Below are positions 1-8,220 of a DNA stretch of 64,000 nucleotides, piece after piece. The translations under genes and the position numbers were made by a program. Each line of letters begins with the position of its first letter. Position 1 is the stretch's first letter. The notes under the pieces were generated by a model, which saw only the letters and a program-made list of their open reading frames with translations, was not told the origin of the DNA and made no database searches. Origin of the DNA: Synechococcus sp. RedBA-s (GTDB lineage: Bacteria; Cyanobacteriota; Cyanobacteriia; PCC-6307; Cyanobiaceae); contig NZ_JAGQBF010000005.1 in the NCBI RefSeq assembly GCF_024345495.1, forward strand, positions 1-64,000, read 5' to 3'.

Positions 1-1
1 T

Positions 2-409
2 GGCCTGGTCCACTCTGTTGAGAGCACCGCCGCCAACGTTCATGAGCTGAACACAGCAGCTGAACGGCTTCATGGGGATGAACGCCTCATCTACGGCGAT
101 GCCGGCCACATCGGCATCGAGAAACGAAACGACTTCCAGAACTGCGAGGCTGAGTTCAGGATTGCCATGAAGCCCGGCCAGCGCAGAGTGCTTCCAGAGA
201 CACCAGAGGGCAGGCTTCTGGATCTGATTGAGATGGCGAAAGCCCACTTCCGCGCCAAAGTGGAGCATCCCTTTCGGATCATTAAATGTCAGTTTGGCTT
301 CCGGAAGGTCTTCTACCGGGGCATCCGCAAGAACGACCTCAAACTGAAGTTGCTCTTTGCCTTGGCAAACCTCTGGATGGTACGGGAACGAATACCTGAT
401 CCAGCGTGA
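2..409 (+). mobile_element. IS5-family transposase, 3' part
   Basis: The frame is open from the window edge to a TGA stop and encodes the C-terminal part of a DDE transposase. A segment reading YGDAGHIGIEKR carries the second catalytic Asp context. The sequence AKVEHPFRIIKCQFGF, followed by YRGIRKNDLKLKLLFALANLW, is the IS5-type signature whose Glu completes the DDE triad. The upstream half lies outside the window, so I cannot tell whether the element is intact. No terminal inverted repeat can be assigned because the left end is not visible. It lies just upstream of the ammonium transporter gene. Confidence 0.85.
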
Positions 410-538
410 TGCAAGGGATTGGTGTGTCTAAAGATCGATAATCATCCAGAAATCAAGCCAGAATGCATGGTGGAAATTACCTAAATGTCCGTTCAAGGAC
501 TGCTCTGAGCGAAAAGTGTGCAAAATCTGCTCAGCATC

Positions 539-571
539 GTCTCATTTACTAGAATGAGACTAGGTTTTTTT
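539..571 (+). terminator. Hairpin plus T-tract upstream of amt
   Basis: GTCTCATT (539-546) and AATGAGAC (553-560) form a perfect 8-bp stem with a 6-nt loop. A run of seven T follows at 565-571. This has the form of an intrinsic terminator and could end transcription coming from the IS element. The right half also contains TAGAAT (550-555), which could act as a -10 box, so a promoter/operator role is an alternative. Confidence 0.5.
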
Positions 572-583
572 GATTAAACCATC

Positions 584-2008
584 TTGATCAGAGCTTCCTT
601 AAAGCTTCTCTCTGGAGTTGGTCATCCCCAACTCCGCCGTTACGGCATAATCCTGCTTGCCGCCGGAGCCGGCTTGCTGCCCTTGATGGCCGGCTCAGCC
701 CATGCGGCCCTCACCAAGATGCCCACCGATGGTGCCGACACCCTGCTGATGCTGATGGGATCGGCCCTTGTGCTGCTCATGACTCCGGGGCTTGCGTTCT
801 TCTACGGGGGGTTCACCCGCGCCAAGAACGTTCTCAACACGATGATGATGAGCTTCTTCCTGATGGGGCTCATCGGAGTGCTCTGGGTCGTGATCGGCTA
901 CAGCCTCTCGTTCGGCACCGGCTTCAAGAGCCCCTTCATCGGCGGCCTTGAGTTCATGTGGCTGAACGGAGTGGGCGGGCCGCTCGGTGATGCCCCATTG
1001 GCCGATGGGTTCGCGATCAGCGGTACATCCTTCGCCCTTTTCCAGGGAATGTTCGCGATCATCACGCCTGCCCTGATTTCTGGTGCCGTGGTTGAGCGGA
1101 TCAACTTCAAGGCCTGGTTCTGGTTCTGCCTGCTCTGGAGCCTCCTCATCTATTGCCCCATGGCCCATATGGTTTGGGGCGGCGGTTATCTCGGCAGCTT
1201 TGGAATCGGCGCGATCGACTTTGCCGGCGGCACCGTCGTACACATCGCCTCCGGTGTGGCGGCTCTGGTGTCGGCGACCATCGTCGGGCCCCGCACCGGC
1301 TATCCAGAAAGCGTGCGTCCACCCCACAACGTGACCCACATCCTTCTAGGCGCGGGCCTGTTGTGGTTCGGCTGGTTCGGCTTCAACGGTGCCAGCTACT
1401 TTGCCGCCAAGGGAGCCGGCTTCTCGTTCCTCACCACCACCACCAGTGCCTCGGCCGGCATGCTCACCTGGTGCCTGATCGATTGGTTCAAGAATGGAAA
1501 ACCCACTGCTGTTGGCGCCGCCAGTGGAGCCGTGGCTGGTCTTGTGGGCATCACCCCTGCCGCCGGTTTTGTCTACATGCCGCAGTCGATCCTGATCGGG
1601 GCGGTCACGGCGTCAGCCTGCTTTGTTGCCGTTCAGATCTCCGGCTTCGGCGGTTACGGCGGGACCAAAAAAACCATGCTGGATGAATCCCTCGACGCCT
1701 TCTCCGTGCACGGCGTGGGCGGTACAGTCGGCGCCCTGCTCACCGGAATCCTGGCTGCAAAGGAACTTGTTCCTGCCGACTACTTCCCCGTTTCAGCAGA
1801 GCTGCTGGCAACTGGTGGAAACTTCGCCCTGTTCGTGTCTCAGTTCAAGGCTGTCCTGATCACCTACGGTTTTGTAGGCCTTGGAACAGTCATCATTCTG
1901 AAGGGCCTGAGCGTCGTCATGCCCCTGCGTGTCACTCCTCAGGATGAAGAACGTGGACTCGACTACGTCGCCCATGGCGAAGATGCCTATGAACCCATGA
2001 CCTCCTGA
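584..2008 (+). CDS. amt1: Ammonium transporter (Amt/MEP family)
   Basis: Encodes about 474 residues of an Amt-family ammonium channel in the cytoplasmic membrane. The N-terminus has a hydrophobic signal-like segment ending in SAHA. The body shows Amt landmarks: TPGLAFFYGG, the conserved ERINFKAW stretch, GGTVVHIASG with one pore-lining His, and VHGVGG with the second pore His near the C-terminal third. It is followed 11 nt later by a PII-type regulator, the common Amt-GlnK arrangement in which PII blocks the channel when nitrogen is sufficient. The start is unclear. TTG at 584 is the only start codon that keeps the signal segment, it lacks a good Shine-Dalgarno, and the frame is closed upstream by TAA at 575. 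The next ATG (686) would remove the signal peptide. Confidence 0.93.
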   Translation: MIRASLKLLSGVGHPQLRRYGIILLAAGAGLLPLMAGSAHAALTKMPTDGADTLLMLMGSALVLLMTPGLAFFYGGFTRAKNVLNTMMMSFFLMGLIGVLWVVIGYSLSFGTGFKSPFIGGLEFMWLNGVGGPLGDAPLADGFAISGTSFALFQGMFAIITPALISGAVVERINFKAWFWFCLLWSLLIYCPMAHMVWGGGYLGSFGIGAIDFAGGTVVHIASGVAALVSATIVGPRTGYPESVRPPHNVTHILLGAGLLWFGWFGFNGASYFAAKGAGFSFLTTTTSASAGMLTWCLIDWFKNGKPTAVGAASGAVAGLVGITPAAGFVYMPQSILIGAVTASACFVAVQISGFGGYGGTKKTMLDESLDAFSVHGVGGTVGALLTGILAAKELVPADYFPVSAELLATGGNFALFVSQFKAVLITYGFVGLGTVIILKGLSVVMPLRVTPQDEERGLDYVAHGEDAYEPMTS

Positions 2009-2019
2009 GGCCCTCTCCA

Positions 2020-2358
2020 ATGCAGCAGATCACAGCAGTCGTCCGTCCTTCCAAGGTGGACGCCGTCAAGGAAGCTCTTATTGCTCTTGATGTGGTTGGC
2101 CTCACGCTCACAGACGTGCGGGGCTTCGGCCGCCAGAAAGGCCAAGTTGAGCGCTATCGCGGCAACGAGTTCAGGGTCGATTTCCTGCCCAAGGTGCGGC
2201 TCACCACCGTGGTTCCCGAAGACAAGGTGGAGGCCGCCATCGCCGCCATCAGTGAAGCGGCCCACACCGGAGAGATCGGTGACGGCAAGATCTTTGTCAC
2301 CCCGGTGAGCATCGTTGTGCGGATCCGCACCGGCGAACGCGGCGAGGCGGCTCTTTGA
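2020..2358 (+). CDS. glnK: PII-type nitrogen regulator, amt-linked
   Basis: A 112-residue PII signalling protein of standard length. Such trimers bind ATP/ADP and 2-oxoglutarate and control ammonium uptake. Visible landmarks are GFGRQKG (35-41), the T-loop around 37-55, TGEIGDGKIFV (83-93, with Lys90) and VVRIRTGE (99-106). In the T-loop the residue that is Ser49 in phosphorylated cyanobacterial PII is Asn, and the Tyr51 uridylylated in proteobacteria is Phe. It therefore should not be modified at either site and probably responds only to bound effectors. Linkage to amt suggests a GlnK-like role at the transporter. A canonical glnB could exist elsewhere in the genome. Confidence 0.92.
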   Translation: MQQITAVVRPSKVDAVKEALIALDVVGLTLTDVRGFGRQKGQVERYRGNEFRVDFLPKVRLTTVVPEDKVEAAIAAISEAAHTGEIGDGKIFVTPVSIVVRIRTGERGEAAL

Positions 2359-2364
2359 GCGACG

Positions 2365-2393
2365 GCCCCCACCCCACCGGGCCGGGGGCTTTT
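2365..2393 (+). terminator. Intrinsic terminator after the PII gene
   Basis: GCCCCC (2365-2370) pairs with GGGGGC (2384-2389), and four T follow directly. It begins 6 nt after the PII stop codon and probably ends the amt-PII transcript before ispH. Confidence 0.7.
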
Positions 2394-2426
2394 CCATAGA
2401 GTTGCTGTCATCCGAGTCCTGCTGCC

Positions 2427-3623
2427 GTGGATACCCGTGCCTTCAAGCGCTCCCTGCACCACTCCGAGCGCTACAACCGCCGCGGCTTCGGTCTGGGCGA
2501 GCAGGTGGCGGTCAACCTCCAGGAGGCCTACCAGAGCGAGTTGATCGCCACCATCCGTGAAAACGGTTACGAGCTGCGCCATGGCCGGCTGACCGTGCGA
2601 CTGGCCGAGGCCTTCGGCTTCTGCTGGGGCGTGGAGCGCGCCGTGGCCATGGCCTACGAAACCCGGCGGCACTACCCCAGTGAGCGGATCTGGATCACCA
2701 ACGAAATCATCCACAACCCCTCGGTGAACGCGCATCTGCGCGACATGAACGTGCTGTTCATCCGCGTCGAGGAAGGGGTCAAGGATTTCTCCGAGGTGGG
2801 CGTCGGTGATGTGGTGATCCTGCCGGCCTTCGGCGCCACGGTCCAGGAGATGCAGCTGCTGAACGAGCGCGGCTGCCACATCGTTGACACCACTTGCCCC
2901 TGGGTGTCCAAGGTGTGGAACACCGTGGAGAAGCACAAGAAGCATGCCTTCAGCTCAATCATCCACGGCAAGGTGAAGCACGAGGAAACCCTCGCCACCA
3001 GCTCCTTCGCCGGCACCTACCTGGTGGTGCTGGGCCTGGCCGAAGCGCAGATGGTCTGCGATTACATCCTGGGGAAGGGCGACCGTGAGGCCTTCATCAG
3101 CCACTTCGCCAAGGCCTCCTCTCCCGGCTTCGACCCCGAGCGGGACCTGGCGCGCGTCGGCGTGGCCAACCAGACGACGATGCTCAAGAGCGAAACCGAG
3201 GAGATCGGCCGCATGTTCGAGCGCACCATGCTGCAGCGCTACGGCCCGGCCGAGCTCAACGATCACTTCCTGGCCTTCAACACCATCTGCGACGCCACCC
3301 AGGAGCGCCAGGACGCCATGTTCTCCCTGGTGGATGAACCGCTCGACCTGATGGTGGTCATCGGCGGCTACAACTCCTCGAACACCACGCACCTGCAGGA
3401 GATCGCCATCAGCCGCGGCATCCGCTCCTTCCACATCGACACCCCCGAGCGGATCGGGCCTGGCAACCGCATCGAGCACATGCCCCTGGGGGGCGATCTG
3501 GAGGTGGTGGCCCCGTTCCTGCCTGAAGGGCCCCTGCGGGTGGGCATCACCTCCGGCGCCTCCACTCCAGACCGGGTGGTGGAAGACGTGATCCGTCACC
3601 TGATGCAGCTCTGCGGCGACTGA
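2427..3623 (+). CDS. ispH: 4-hydroxy-3-methylbut-2-enyl diphosphate reductase
   Basis: Last enzyme of the MEP isoprenoid pathway. It reduces HMBPP to IPP and DMAPP with a [4Fe-4S] cluster and supplies precursors for chlorophyll phytyl chains, carotenoids and quinones. At 398 residues it is the long plant/cyanobacterial form with an N-terminal extension of about 55 residues before the catalytic core. The three cluster cysteines lie in [12 protein letters not shown] (Cys66), [12 protein letters not shown] and [11 protein letters not shown]. The GTG start at 2427 is chosen because [13 protein letters not shown] is the usual start of this form. It sits alone between two hairpins. Confidence 0.96.
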   Translation: MDTRAFKRSLHHSERYNRRGFGLGEQVAVNLQEAYQSELIATIRENGYELRHGRLTVRLAEAFGFCWGVERAVAMAYETRRHYPSERIWITNEIIHNPSVNAHLRDMNVLFIRVEEGVKDFSEVGVGDVVILPAFGATVQEMQLLNERGCHIVDTTCPWVSKVWNTVEKHKKHAFSSIIHGKVKHEETLATSSFAGTYLVVLGLAEAQMVCDYILGKGDREAFISHFAKASSPGFDPERDLARVGVANQTTMLKSETEEIGRMFERTMLQRYGPAELNDHFLAFNTICDATQERQDAMFSLVDEPLDLMVVIGGYNSSNTTHLQEIAISRGIRSFHIDTPERIGPGNRIEHMPLGGDLEVVAPFLPEGPLRVGITSGASTPDRVVEDVIRHLMQLCGD

Positions 3624-3640
3624 GGCCCGTCGAGCCTCAG
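3620..3640 (+). terminator. Hairpin overlapping the ispH stop codon
   Basis: CTGAGGC (3620-3626) and GCCTCAG (3634-3640) form a 7-bp stem with a 7-nt loop, and the TGA stop of ispH lies in the left arm. No T-tract follows, so termination is plausible but unproven. Confidence 0.4.
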
Positions 3641-3752
3641 CTCCATCGCTGTCACAAGCGCAGAGATTCCCCCTGAAACCTGCAGTTACATTGAGCCCCC
3701 ATCTCCCGCCATCCAGGGGCAGTCACTCGGGCCACCAGGAGATCGAACAGTT

Positions 3753-4427
3753 TTGAGCACCGCCCTGTCCCGCGACGCCTCGACGACCGTGGCCCTTCCC
3801 CAGGATCCGCCGTCTGCCCAGGGCTCACCGGCCGAGGCCCTGCCGCTGCGCCACAGCGACGATCAGCGGGTTCATCGTTACACCAGCACCTTCGCCGATG
3901 TGATGGAGATGCGGGCGCCGTCCCACGTGGTGGGCGACTACCTCGACCATCACGACGGCTGGTTCAGGCGCTGCGCGGCGCCGATGACGGTTCAGCCGCT
4001 CGGGCCCAACGGCTATGCCCTGACCCTGGGGCGATTCGGCAATTTCGGCTTCGAGGTGGAGCCCACCATCGGTCTCGAGCTCCTGCCCCAGAGCGAGGGC
4101 GTCTATCGCATTCTCACGGCGGCCCTGAGCAACCCCGATGCCAGCCTGCAGGAGATCTACGACGTCGAATTCAACGCCGCCCTGCAGCTGGAAGAGGGCC
4201 TGGGCGACCCCCTCACCCAGGTGCGGTGGGACCTGGACCTCTGCGTATGGATCCGGCTGCCGGCGGTGATCGGCCTGCTCCCCGACAAGCTGGTGCAATC
4301 CAGCGGAGACCACCTGCTGCGACAGATCGTGCGGCAGATCTCGCGCAAACTCACCTGGAAGGTCCAGGAAGATTTTCACGCCACCCACCAGCTGCCCTGC
4401 CCGCCGCGCCGGCGGGCCCCGTTCTGA
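3753..4427 (+). CDS. DUF1997 family protein
   Basis: A 224-residue soluble protein matching the DUF1997 family of cyanobacteria and plants, whose biochemical role is not established. The first 40 or so residues are low-complexity and probably disordered. The conserved part begins near HRYTSTFADVMEM and includes a repeated beta-rich pattern with APMTVQPLGPNGYALTLGRFG. The TTG start at 3753 is supported by AGGAGA ten bases upstream. An in-frame ATG at 3902 would cut into the conserved domain. The gene stands alone and converges on a DUF4079 gene. Confidence 0.75.
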   Translation: MSTALSRDASTTVALPQDPPSAQGSPAEALPLRHSDDQRVHRYTSTFADVMEMRAPSHVVGDYLDHHDGWFRRCAAPMTVQPLGPNGYALTLGRFGNFGFEVEPTIGLELLPQSEGVYRILTAALSNPDASLQEIYDVEFNAALQLEEGLGDPLTQVRWDLDLCVWIRLPAVIGLLPDKLVQSSGDHLLRQIVRQISRKLTWKVQEDFHATHQLPCPPRRRAPF

Positions 4428-4505
4428 TCCAGGCGGTTCTGGGCTTGCCCATGACAAGACTCCGCTGAGCCGTGAGCAAAGGATCAGATCCCAGCGGATC
4501 AGGCT

Positions 4506-4964
4506 TCAGCGATTGGTCCAGATCTTGTTGACGATCTGCATGCCGGTGACCGCCTGCCAGAGGAAGAGGGTCATCAGGGTCATGTTCAGGCCCACGTGGA
4601 CCTTGCGGGCGATCAGATTGCCCTTGAGCATCAGCGGCGAGAGGGAGGCCGCCACGGCGATCAGGCTGACCATGGCGATGCCCACCAGCAGGTGAGGCCC
4701 CACGAACAGCTTGCCGTTGTTGAGGTAGGTGACGGCCATGCCGCCGAAGCTGCCCAGCACCATCACCGCCAGCACGATCGAGCCGATCTGGAAGTGGCGC
4801 TGAGCGAACTTGCCCTTGATCAGCTCCTTGCGCTGCTCCGGCTCGGCGGTGCGGGTCTTCTTGGCCTTGATGCCCAGGCTGAGGGCATAGCCGGAGAGGG
4901 CCAGCAACACCCACATCAGCAGCGGGTGAAGGAAATTGAGGTTGAAGGCGAGGGCGTCGGGCAT
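4506..4964 (-). CDS. DUF4079 family membrane protein
   Basis: A small integral membrane protein of about 152 residues with four predicted transmembrane segments and conserved-looking histidines (in NFLHPLLMW, RHFQIGS, VGPHLLVGI and KVHVGLN). The pattern of one His per helix resembles cytochrome b561-type haem proteins. The DUF4079 match is from recognition of the sequence and the haem suggestion is inference. ATG at 4964 is preferred; a GTG two codons upstream is equally possible. It is transcribed towards DUF1997, and its 5' side faces the end of purH, about 100 bp away. Confidence 0.75.
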   Translation of the reverse strand: MPDALAFNLNFLHPLLMWVLLALSGYALSLGIKAKKTRTAEPEQRKELIKGKFAQRHFQIGSIVLAVMVLGSFGGMAVTYLNNGKLFVGPHLLVGIAMVSLIAVAASLSPLMLKGNLIARKVHVGLNMTLMTLFLWQAVTGMQIVNKIWTNR

Positions 4965-5064
4965 GGTCACGGGGTGAGGCCGTTGGAGGCGAAACTACTG
5001 CTCCACGCCCTCCCCGCGCCGTTCACCGCCCGCCGTGCTGCCGTTGAGGGCGTAGCGAGGGTCT

Positions 5065-6636
5065 TCAGTGCAGGAAGTGGCGCTGGCCGGTGCAGACCAT
5101 CGCCAGACCGAGCTGATCGCAGGCTTCGATCGATTCCCCGTCGCGCACGCTGCCGCCAGGCTGAATCAGCGCGCTGATGCCGTACTCCGCCGCCAGCCGC
5201 ACGGTGTCTCCGAAAGGGAAGAAGCCATCACTGGCCAGCACCGCCCCCTGGCCGGCCGCAGCGGCCGCCTCCAGGGCGAGGCGGGCGGAGCCCACCCGGT
5301 TCATCTGACCGGCGCCGATCCCCAGGCTGACTCCGCCTCTGGCCACCACGATCGCGTTGGAGCGCACATGGCGCACCAAGCGCCATGCAAAGCGCAGGTC
5401 GTCGAGCTCGGCGGAACTGGGCGGCCGCTGGCTGACCACCTGCCAGGCGTCTTCACGGACGGCCTGATCATCGAGGTCCTGGGCCAGCAGGCCACCGAGC
5501 ACGGTGCGCAGCTGACGCCTTGGCGCCAGGGCCACCGCGGCGGCAGGCAGCTCCAGCAGGCGCAGATTGGCCTTGGTCCCCAGACGCGCCAGGGCCTCCT
5601 GGCTGAATCCAGGCGCCACGACGCACTCCAGGAACAGGCTGGTGAGCCGCTCGGCGCTGGCACCATCCACCATCCCGTTAAGGGCCACGATGCCGCCGAA
5701 GGCCGAGACCGAATCGGCCGCCAGAGCCCGCTGCAGAGCCTCGGCGATGCTGCCGCCCACCGCCACCCCGCAGGGGTTGGTGTGCTTGACCACCACGGCG
5801 GCCGGCTGCACTTCGCCGCCGAAGCCGAACTCGCACACGGTGGCCAGGGCGGCATCGAGATCCAGCAGATTGTTGAAGCTGAGCTCTTTGCCCTGCAGCT
5901 GACGGGCCCCGCCCAAGCCCGCCCCTGGCTCGCTGTACCAGCCAGCCTGCTGGTGGGGGTTCTCGCCATAGCGCAGGGTCTGGCGCAAGGGCAACTCCAG
6001 CCGCAGGGGGGGCTGCTGCGCAGCGGCAGGCGCCTGCGGCGCGACGGCTGGCTCCAGTTGCTGCGCCAGCCAGGCGCTGATGGCGCTGTCGTAGCTGGCG
6101 GTGTGGCGAAAGGCCTCCAGGGCGAGCTGGCGGCGCAGGGCGGCATCCAGCCGACCTTCGGCCAGCGCCGCAAGGAAGTCGGCGTACTGGCAAGGGTCGG
6201 TGAGCACCGCCACATCGGCGTGGTTCTTGGCGGCGGCACGCACCATCGCCGGGCCACCGATGTCGATTGTTTCCACCGCCTTCTCCCAGGACACGGCCGG
6301 ATCCGCCACGGTTTCGCGGAAGGGATAGAGGTTCACCACCACCACATCGATGGGGGTGATCGCCTGGGCCTCCAGATCAGCTTGGTGGGCCGGATCGCCG
6401 CGGCGGGCCAGGATGCCGCCGTGGATGCGAGGGTGCAGGGTCTTGACCCGGCCACCGAGGATCTCCGGCGCTCCGGTGTGATCGGCCACACGGGTCACCG
6501 GCAGGCCGGCGGCGGCCAGGGTGGTCGCCGTGCCGCCACTGGAGAGCAGGCTGTAGCCATGGCGGTGGTGCAGCGCCGTGGCGAGTTCCACCACGCCCTG
6601 CTTGTCCGAAACACTGAGCAGCGCGGTGGGGGCCAT
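5065..6636 (-). CDS. purH: AICAR transformylase / IMP cyclohydrolase
   Basis: Bifunctional enzyme for the last two steps of de novo purine synthesis: formylation of AICAR with 10-formyl-THF, then closure to IMP. About 523 residues, the usual length. The N-terminal MGS-like cyclohydrolase domain shows LLSVSDKQG, SSGGTATTL, GRVKTLHPRIHGG and ENIDIGGP-like residues. The C-terminal transformylase domain shows KHTNPCGVA, SAFGGIVALN, SNAIVVARGG and IQPGGSVRD. The ATG at 6636 starts directly before the conserved domain; a GTG at 6663 would add nine residues. It is divergent from an esterase gene. Confidence 0.97.
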   Translation of the reverse strand: MAPTALLSVSDKQGVVELATALHHRHGYSLLSSGGTATTLAAAGLPVTRVADHTGAPEILGGRVKTLHPRIHGGILARRGDPAHQADLEAQAITPIDVVVVNLYPFRETVADPAVSWEKAVETIDIGGPAMVRAAAKNHADVAVLTDPCQYADFLAALAEGRLDAALRRQLALEAFRHTASYDSAISAWLAQQLEPAVAPQAPAAAQQPPLRLELPLRQTLRYGENPHQQAGWYSEPGAGLGGARQLQGKELSFNNLLDLDAALATVCEFGFGGEVQPAAVVVKHTNPCGVAVGGSIAEALQRALAADSVSAFGGIVALNGMVDGASAERLTSLFLECVVAPGFSQEALARLGTKANLRLLELPAAAVALAPRRQLRTVLGGLLAQDLDDQAVREDAWQVVSQRPPSSAELDDLRFAWRLVRHVRSNAIVVARGGVSLGIGAGQMNRVGSARLALEAAAAAGQGAVLASDGFFPFGDTVRLAAEYGISALIQPGGSVRDGESIEACDQLGLAMVCTGQRHFLH

Positions 6637-6772
6637 GGACGGTCGTGACGGCGTGCTGGCCACAACTTACGCAGCGGCACCCCCCCAAGGGCCGCGATCG
6701 CGCAGCACCATGGCCCCAGCTCCGGCCCTGCTGCCGGCGCCCCCACCCGAGCGCGCCGTGCCCCCCACTCCC

Positions 6773-7378
6773 ATGACGGATGACCTTCTGATTCGCGGAC
6801 CAGCCGCCGCCCAGCAGCGGCTGGTGCTCCTGCATGGCTGGGGCGCCGATGCCGACGACCTGCTGGATCTGGGCGAAGAGCTGGCCGGGCGCTCCACGGG
6901 GGTGATCAGCCTGCGGGCACCGGAAGCCCATCCCCACGGAGTGGGTCGCCAGTGGTACGACCTGCAGCAGCCGGAGTGGCCAGGTCTGTTGGGCGCACGG
7001 CAGCAGCTGCGCCAGCGGCTGGAGGCCCTGGCGGAGAGCCTGCCCCTGCAGCAGACCATTGTTCTGGGCTTCTCCCAGGGGGCCGCCATGGCCCTCGATG
7101 TGGCGGCTGATCTACCGGTGGCCGCCGTGATCGCTTGCAGTGGCTATCCCCCCCCCGGCTGGAGCCCCCATGCCCCCCTGCCGCCGATCCTGCTCAGCCA
7201 CGGCCGAGCGGATCCAGTGGTGCCCTACGCCGCCAGCGAAGAACTTCAACGGCTCTGGCGCAGCGCCGGCGGCGAGAGCCAGCTGCTGGGCTTCCCGGGG
7301 GGCCACACCATCGACCCGGCTCTGTTCCCGTCGATCCGCTCCTTCCTGCTGGAGCACTGGCCGCAGCCATCCCCATGA
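6773..7378 (+). CDS. Alpha/beta-hydrolase, carboxylesterase/phospholipase family
   Basis: About 201 residues of the small carboxylesterase/acyl-protein thioesterase-like family. A catalytic triad can be placed: Ser101 in GFSQGAAM, Asp147 in SHGRADPVVP and His178 in GGHTI. HGWGAD near the N-terminus supplies the oxyanion-hole region. No signal peptide is seen, so it is probably cytoplasmic. The substrate cannot be named. The reading frame is open about 65 codons further upstream, but that part overlaps purH and has no conserved features, so the ATG at 6773 is preferred. Confidence 0.85.
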   Translation: MTDDLLIRGPAAAQQRLVLLHGWGADADDLLDLGEELAGRSTGVISLRAPEAHPHGVGRQWYDLQQPEWPGLLGARQQLRQRLEALAESLPLQQTIVLGFSQGAAMALDVAADLPVAAVIACSGYPPPGWSPHAPLPPILLSHGRADPVVPYAASEELQRLWRSAGGESQLLGFPGGHTIDPALFPSIRSFLLEHWPQPSP

Positions 7379-7416
7379 ACAAACCCCCGCGGATCCTGGG
7401 ATCCAGCGGGGGTTGT
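7379..7416. terminator. Bidirectional hairpin between esterase and DUF3155 genes
   Basis: AACAAACCCCCGCGGATCC followed by a near-perfect inverted copy (GGATCCAGCGGGGGTTGTT) lies between two convergent genes. The GGATCC halves sit at the tip of the hairpin. The A-rich left and T-rich right ends fit a terminator for both strands. Confidence 0.65.
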
Positions 7417-7442
7417 TGAGTCCGTGGGCCCGGGGGCTGGGC

Positions 7443-7814
7443 TCAGACGAAGGCGTATTCGTACTCTTCCATTTCCTCCCAGTCGTCGGAGCCGTTGGCT
7501 TCGAGGCCGGCGAAGATATTGTCTTCACCAACCTGATCAACGATCAGGCGCAGGGAAGGAAAGAGGAAATGGTTCTCCTCGGCGTACTGAGCGCTGAACA
7601 GGCCCTTTTCGCCCCAGAAGAAGCGATCGGTGGTGTGCTCGTTGCGACGGACGTTGAGCAGAGCAGGCGCCTCAAGGCCGGTTTCGGCGATGTAACGGCG
7701 AGCCGCGGTGACCGGCTTGTGTTCTCCAGTCTCCAGATTGTGGGTGGGCACGTGGGCGAGCACGCGCTGACCGGCGAGACGACGGCGACTGATCCGCTTG
7801 CGCTTCTTGGACAT
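7443..7814 (-). CDS. DUF3155 family protein
   Basis: A 123-residue protein of a family known from cyanobacteria, function unknown. It begins with a very basic stretch MSKKRKRISRRRL and ends with a very acidic one, SDDWEEMEEYEYAFV, so the charge is split between the ends. The basic start could bind nucleic acid, but this is only inference. The frame continues upstream of 7814, but the ATG there precedes the basic motif and the extension has no conserved look. Confidence 0.75.
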   Translation of the reverse strand: MSKKRKRISRRRLAGQRVLAHVPTHNLETGEHKPVTAARRYIAETGLEAPALLNVRRNEHTTDRFFWGEKGLFSAQYAEENHFLFPSLRLIVDQVGEDNIFAGLEANGSDDWEEMEEYEYAFV

Positions 7815-8220
7815 GAAACAACTCCCGAGGGGGAGATGGAGAGGGATGGGAAGGATGGGCCGGTCTCGCAGTGCGAGACAGATCGGCTTAGCGCCCCTTG
7901 GGGGAGCGCAGGCACGTCCAGACATCTGGCAACCGGGAGCGGAATTCCTTGGGCGGCTGCTGGCAGCTGCTCAAGAAATCACCAGAGAGGAAGCATCCTG
8001 GAGCGATCCCAGGGGAAAGCTCCGAACAGCAGAGAGAGACGGGCCTCTCACTGCTGTAGCCTCGTTTGCAAGAAAGTGCAACCGATGTGTTCGCTCCTGC
8101 ACCTGGAGGCCCGCTCGCGGACCGCGAAGTAATGGTCGATACGTAAATCTTAAGGCAGTTTCCGAGATTTTCAGCACGGATCCAGGAATTTTTTTCGAAG
8201 GCTCTCCCGTTCAGCTCCAG
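7815..8220. other. Intergenic region between divergent DUF3155 and kinase genes
   Basis: About 400 bases without a supported gene. An upstream extension of the kinase frame crosses it but has no domain and an untypical composition. It holds a near-palindrome GTCTCGCA-G-TGCGAGAC (7863-7879) and a second hairpin GCGCCCC...GGGGAGCGC (7891-7909), both in the leader of DUF3155. A third, TCGCGG-A-CCGCGA (8115-8127), lies nearer the kinase. The last 100 bases are AT-richer and include a run of seven T. Promoters for both genes must lie here, but I cannot place them. Confidence 0.5.

Noticed and set aside
539-552. Possible NtcA site (GTC-N8-TAG) before amt
   Set aside because: Two of the six defining bases differ from GTA-N8-TAC, and the positions are better explained by the perfect hairpin.
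5068-6648. 526-codon open frame on the plus strand across purH
   Set aside because: It is antisense to a fully recognisable purH, is rich in His/Gln/Gly/Arg as expected for a shadow of GC-rich coding DNA, and has no domain.
7798-8220. N-terminal extension of the histidine kinase frame
   Set aside because: The extra 141 codons overlap the DUF3155 start, are rich in Arg and show no conserved segment, so the ATG at 8221 is the better start.
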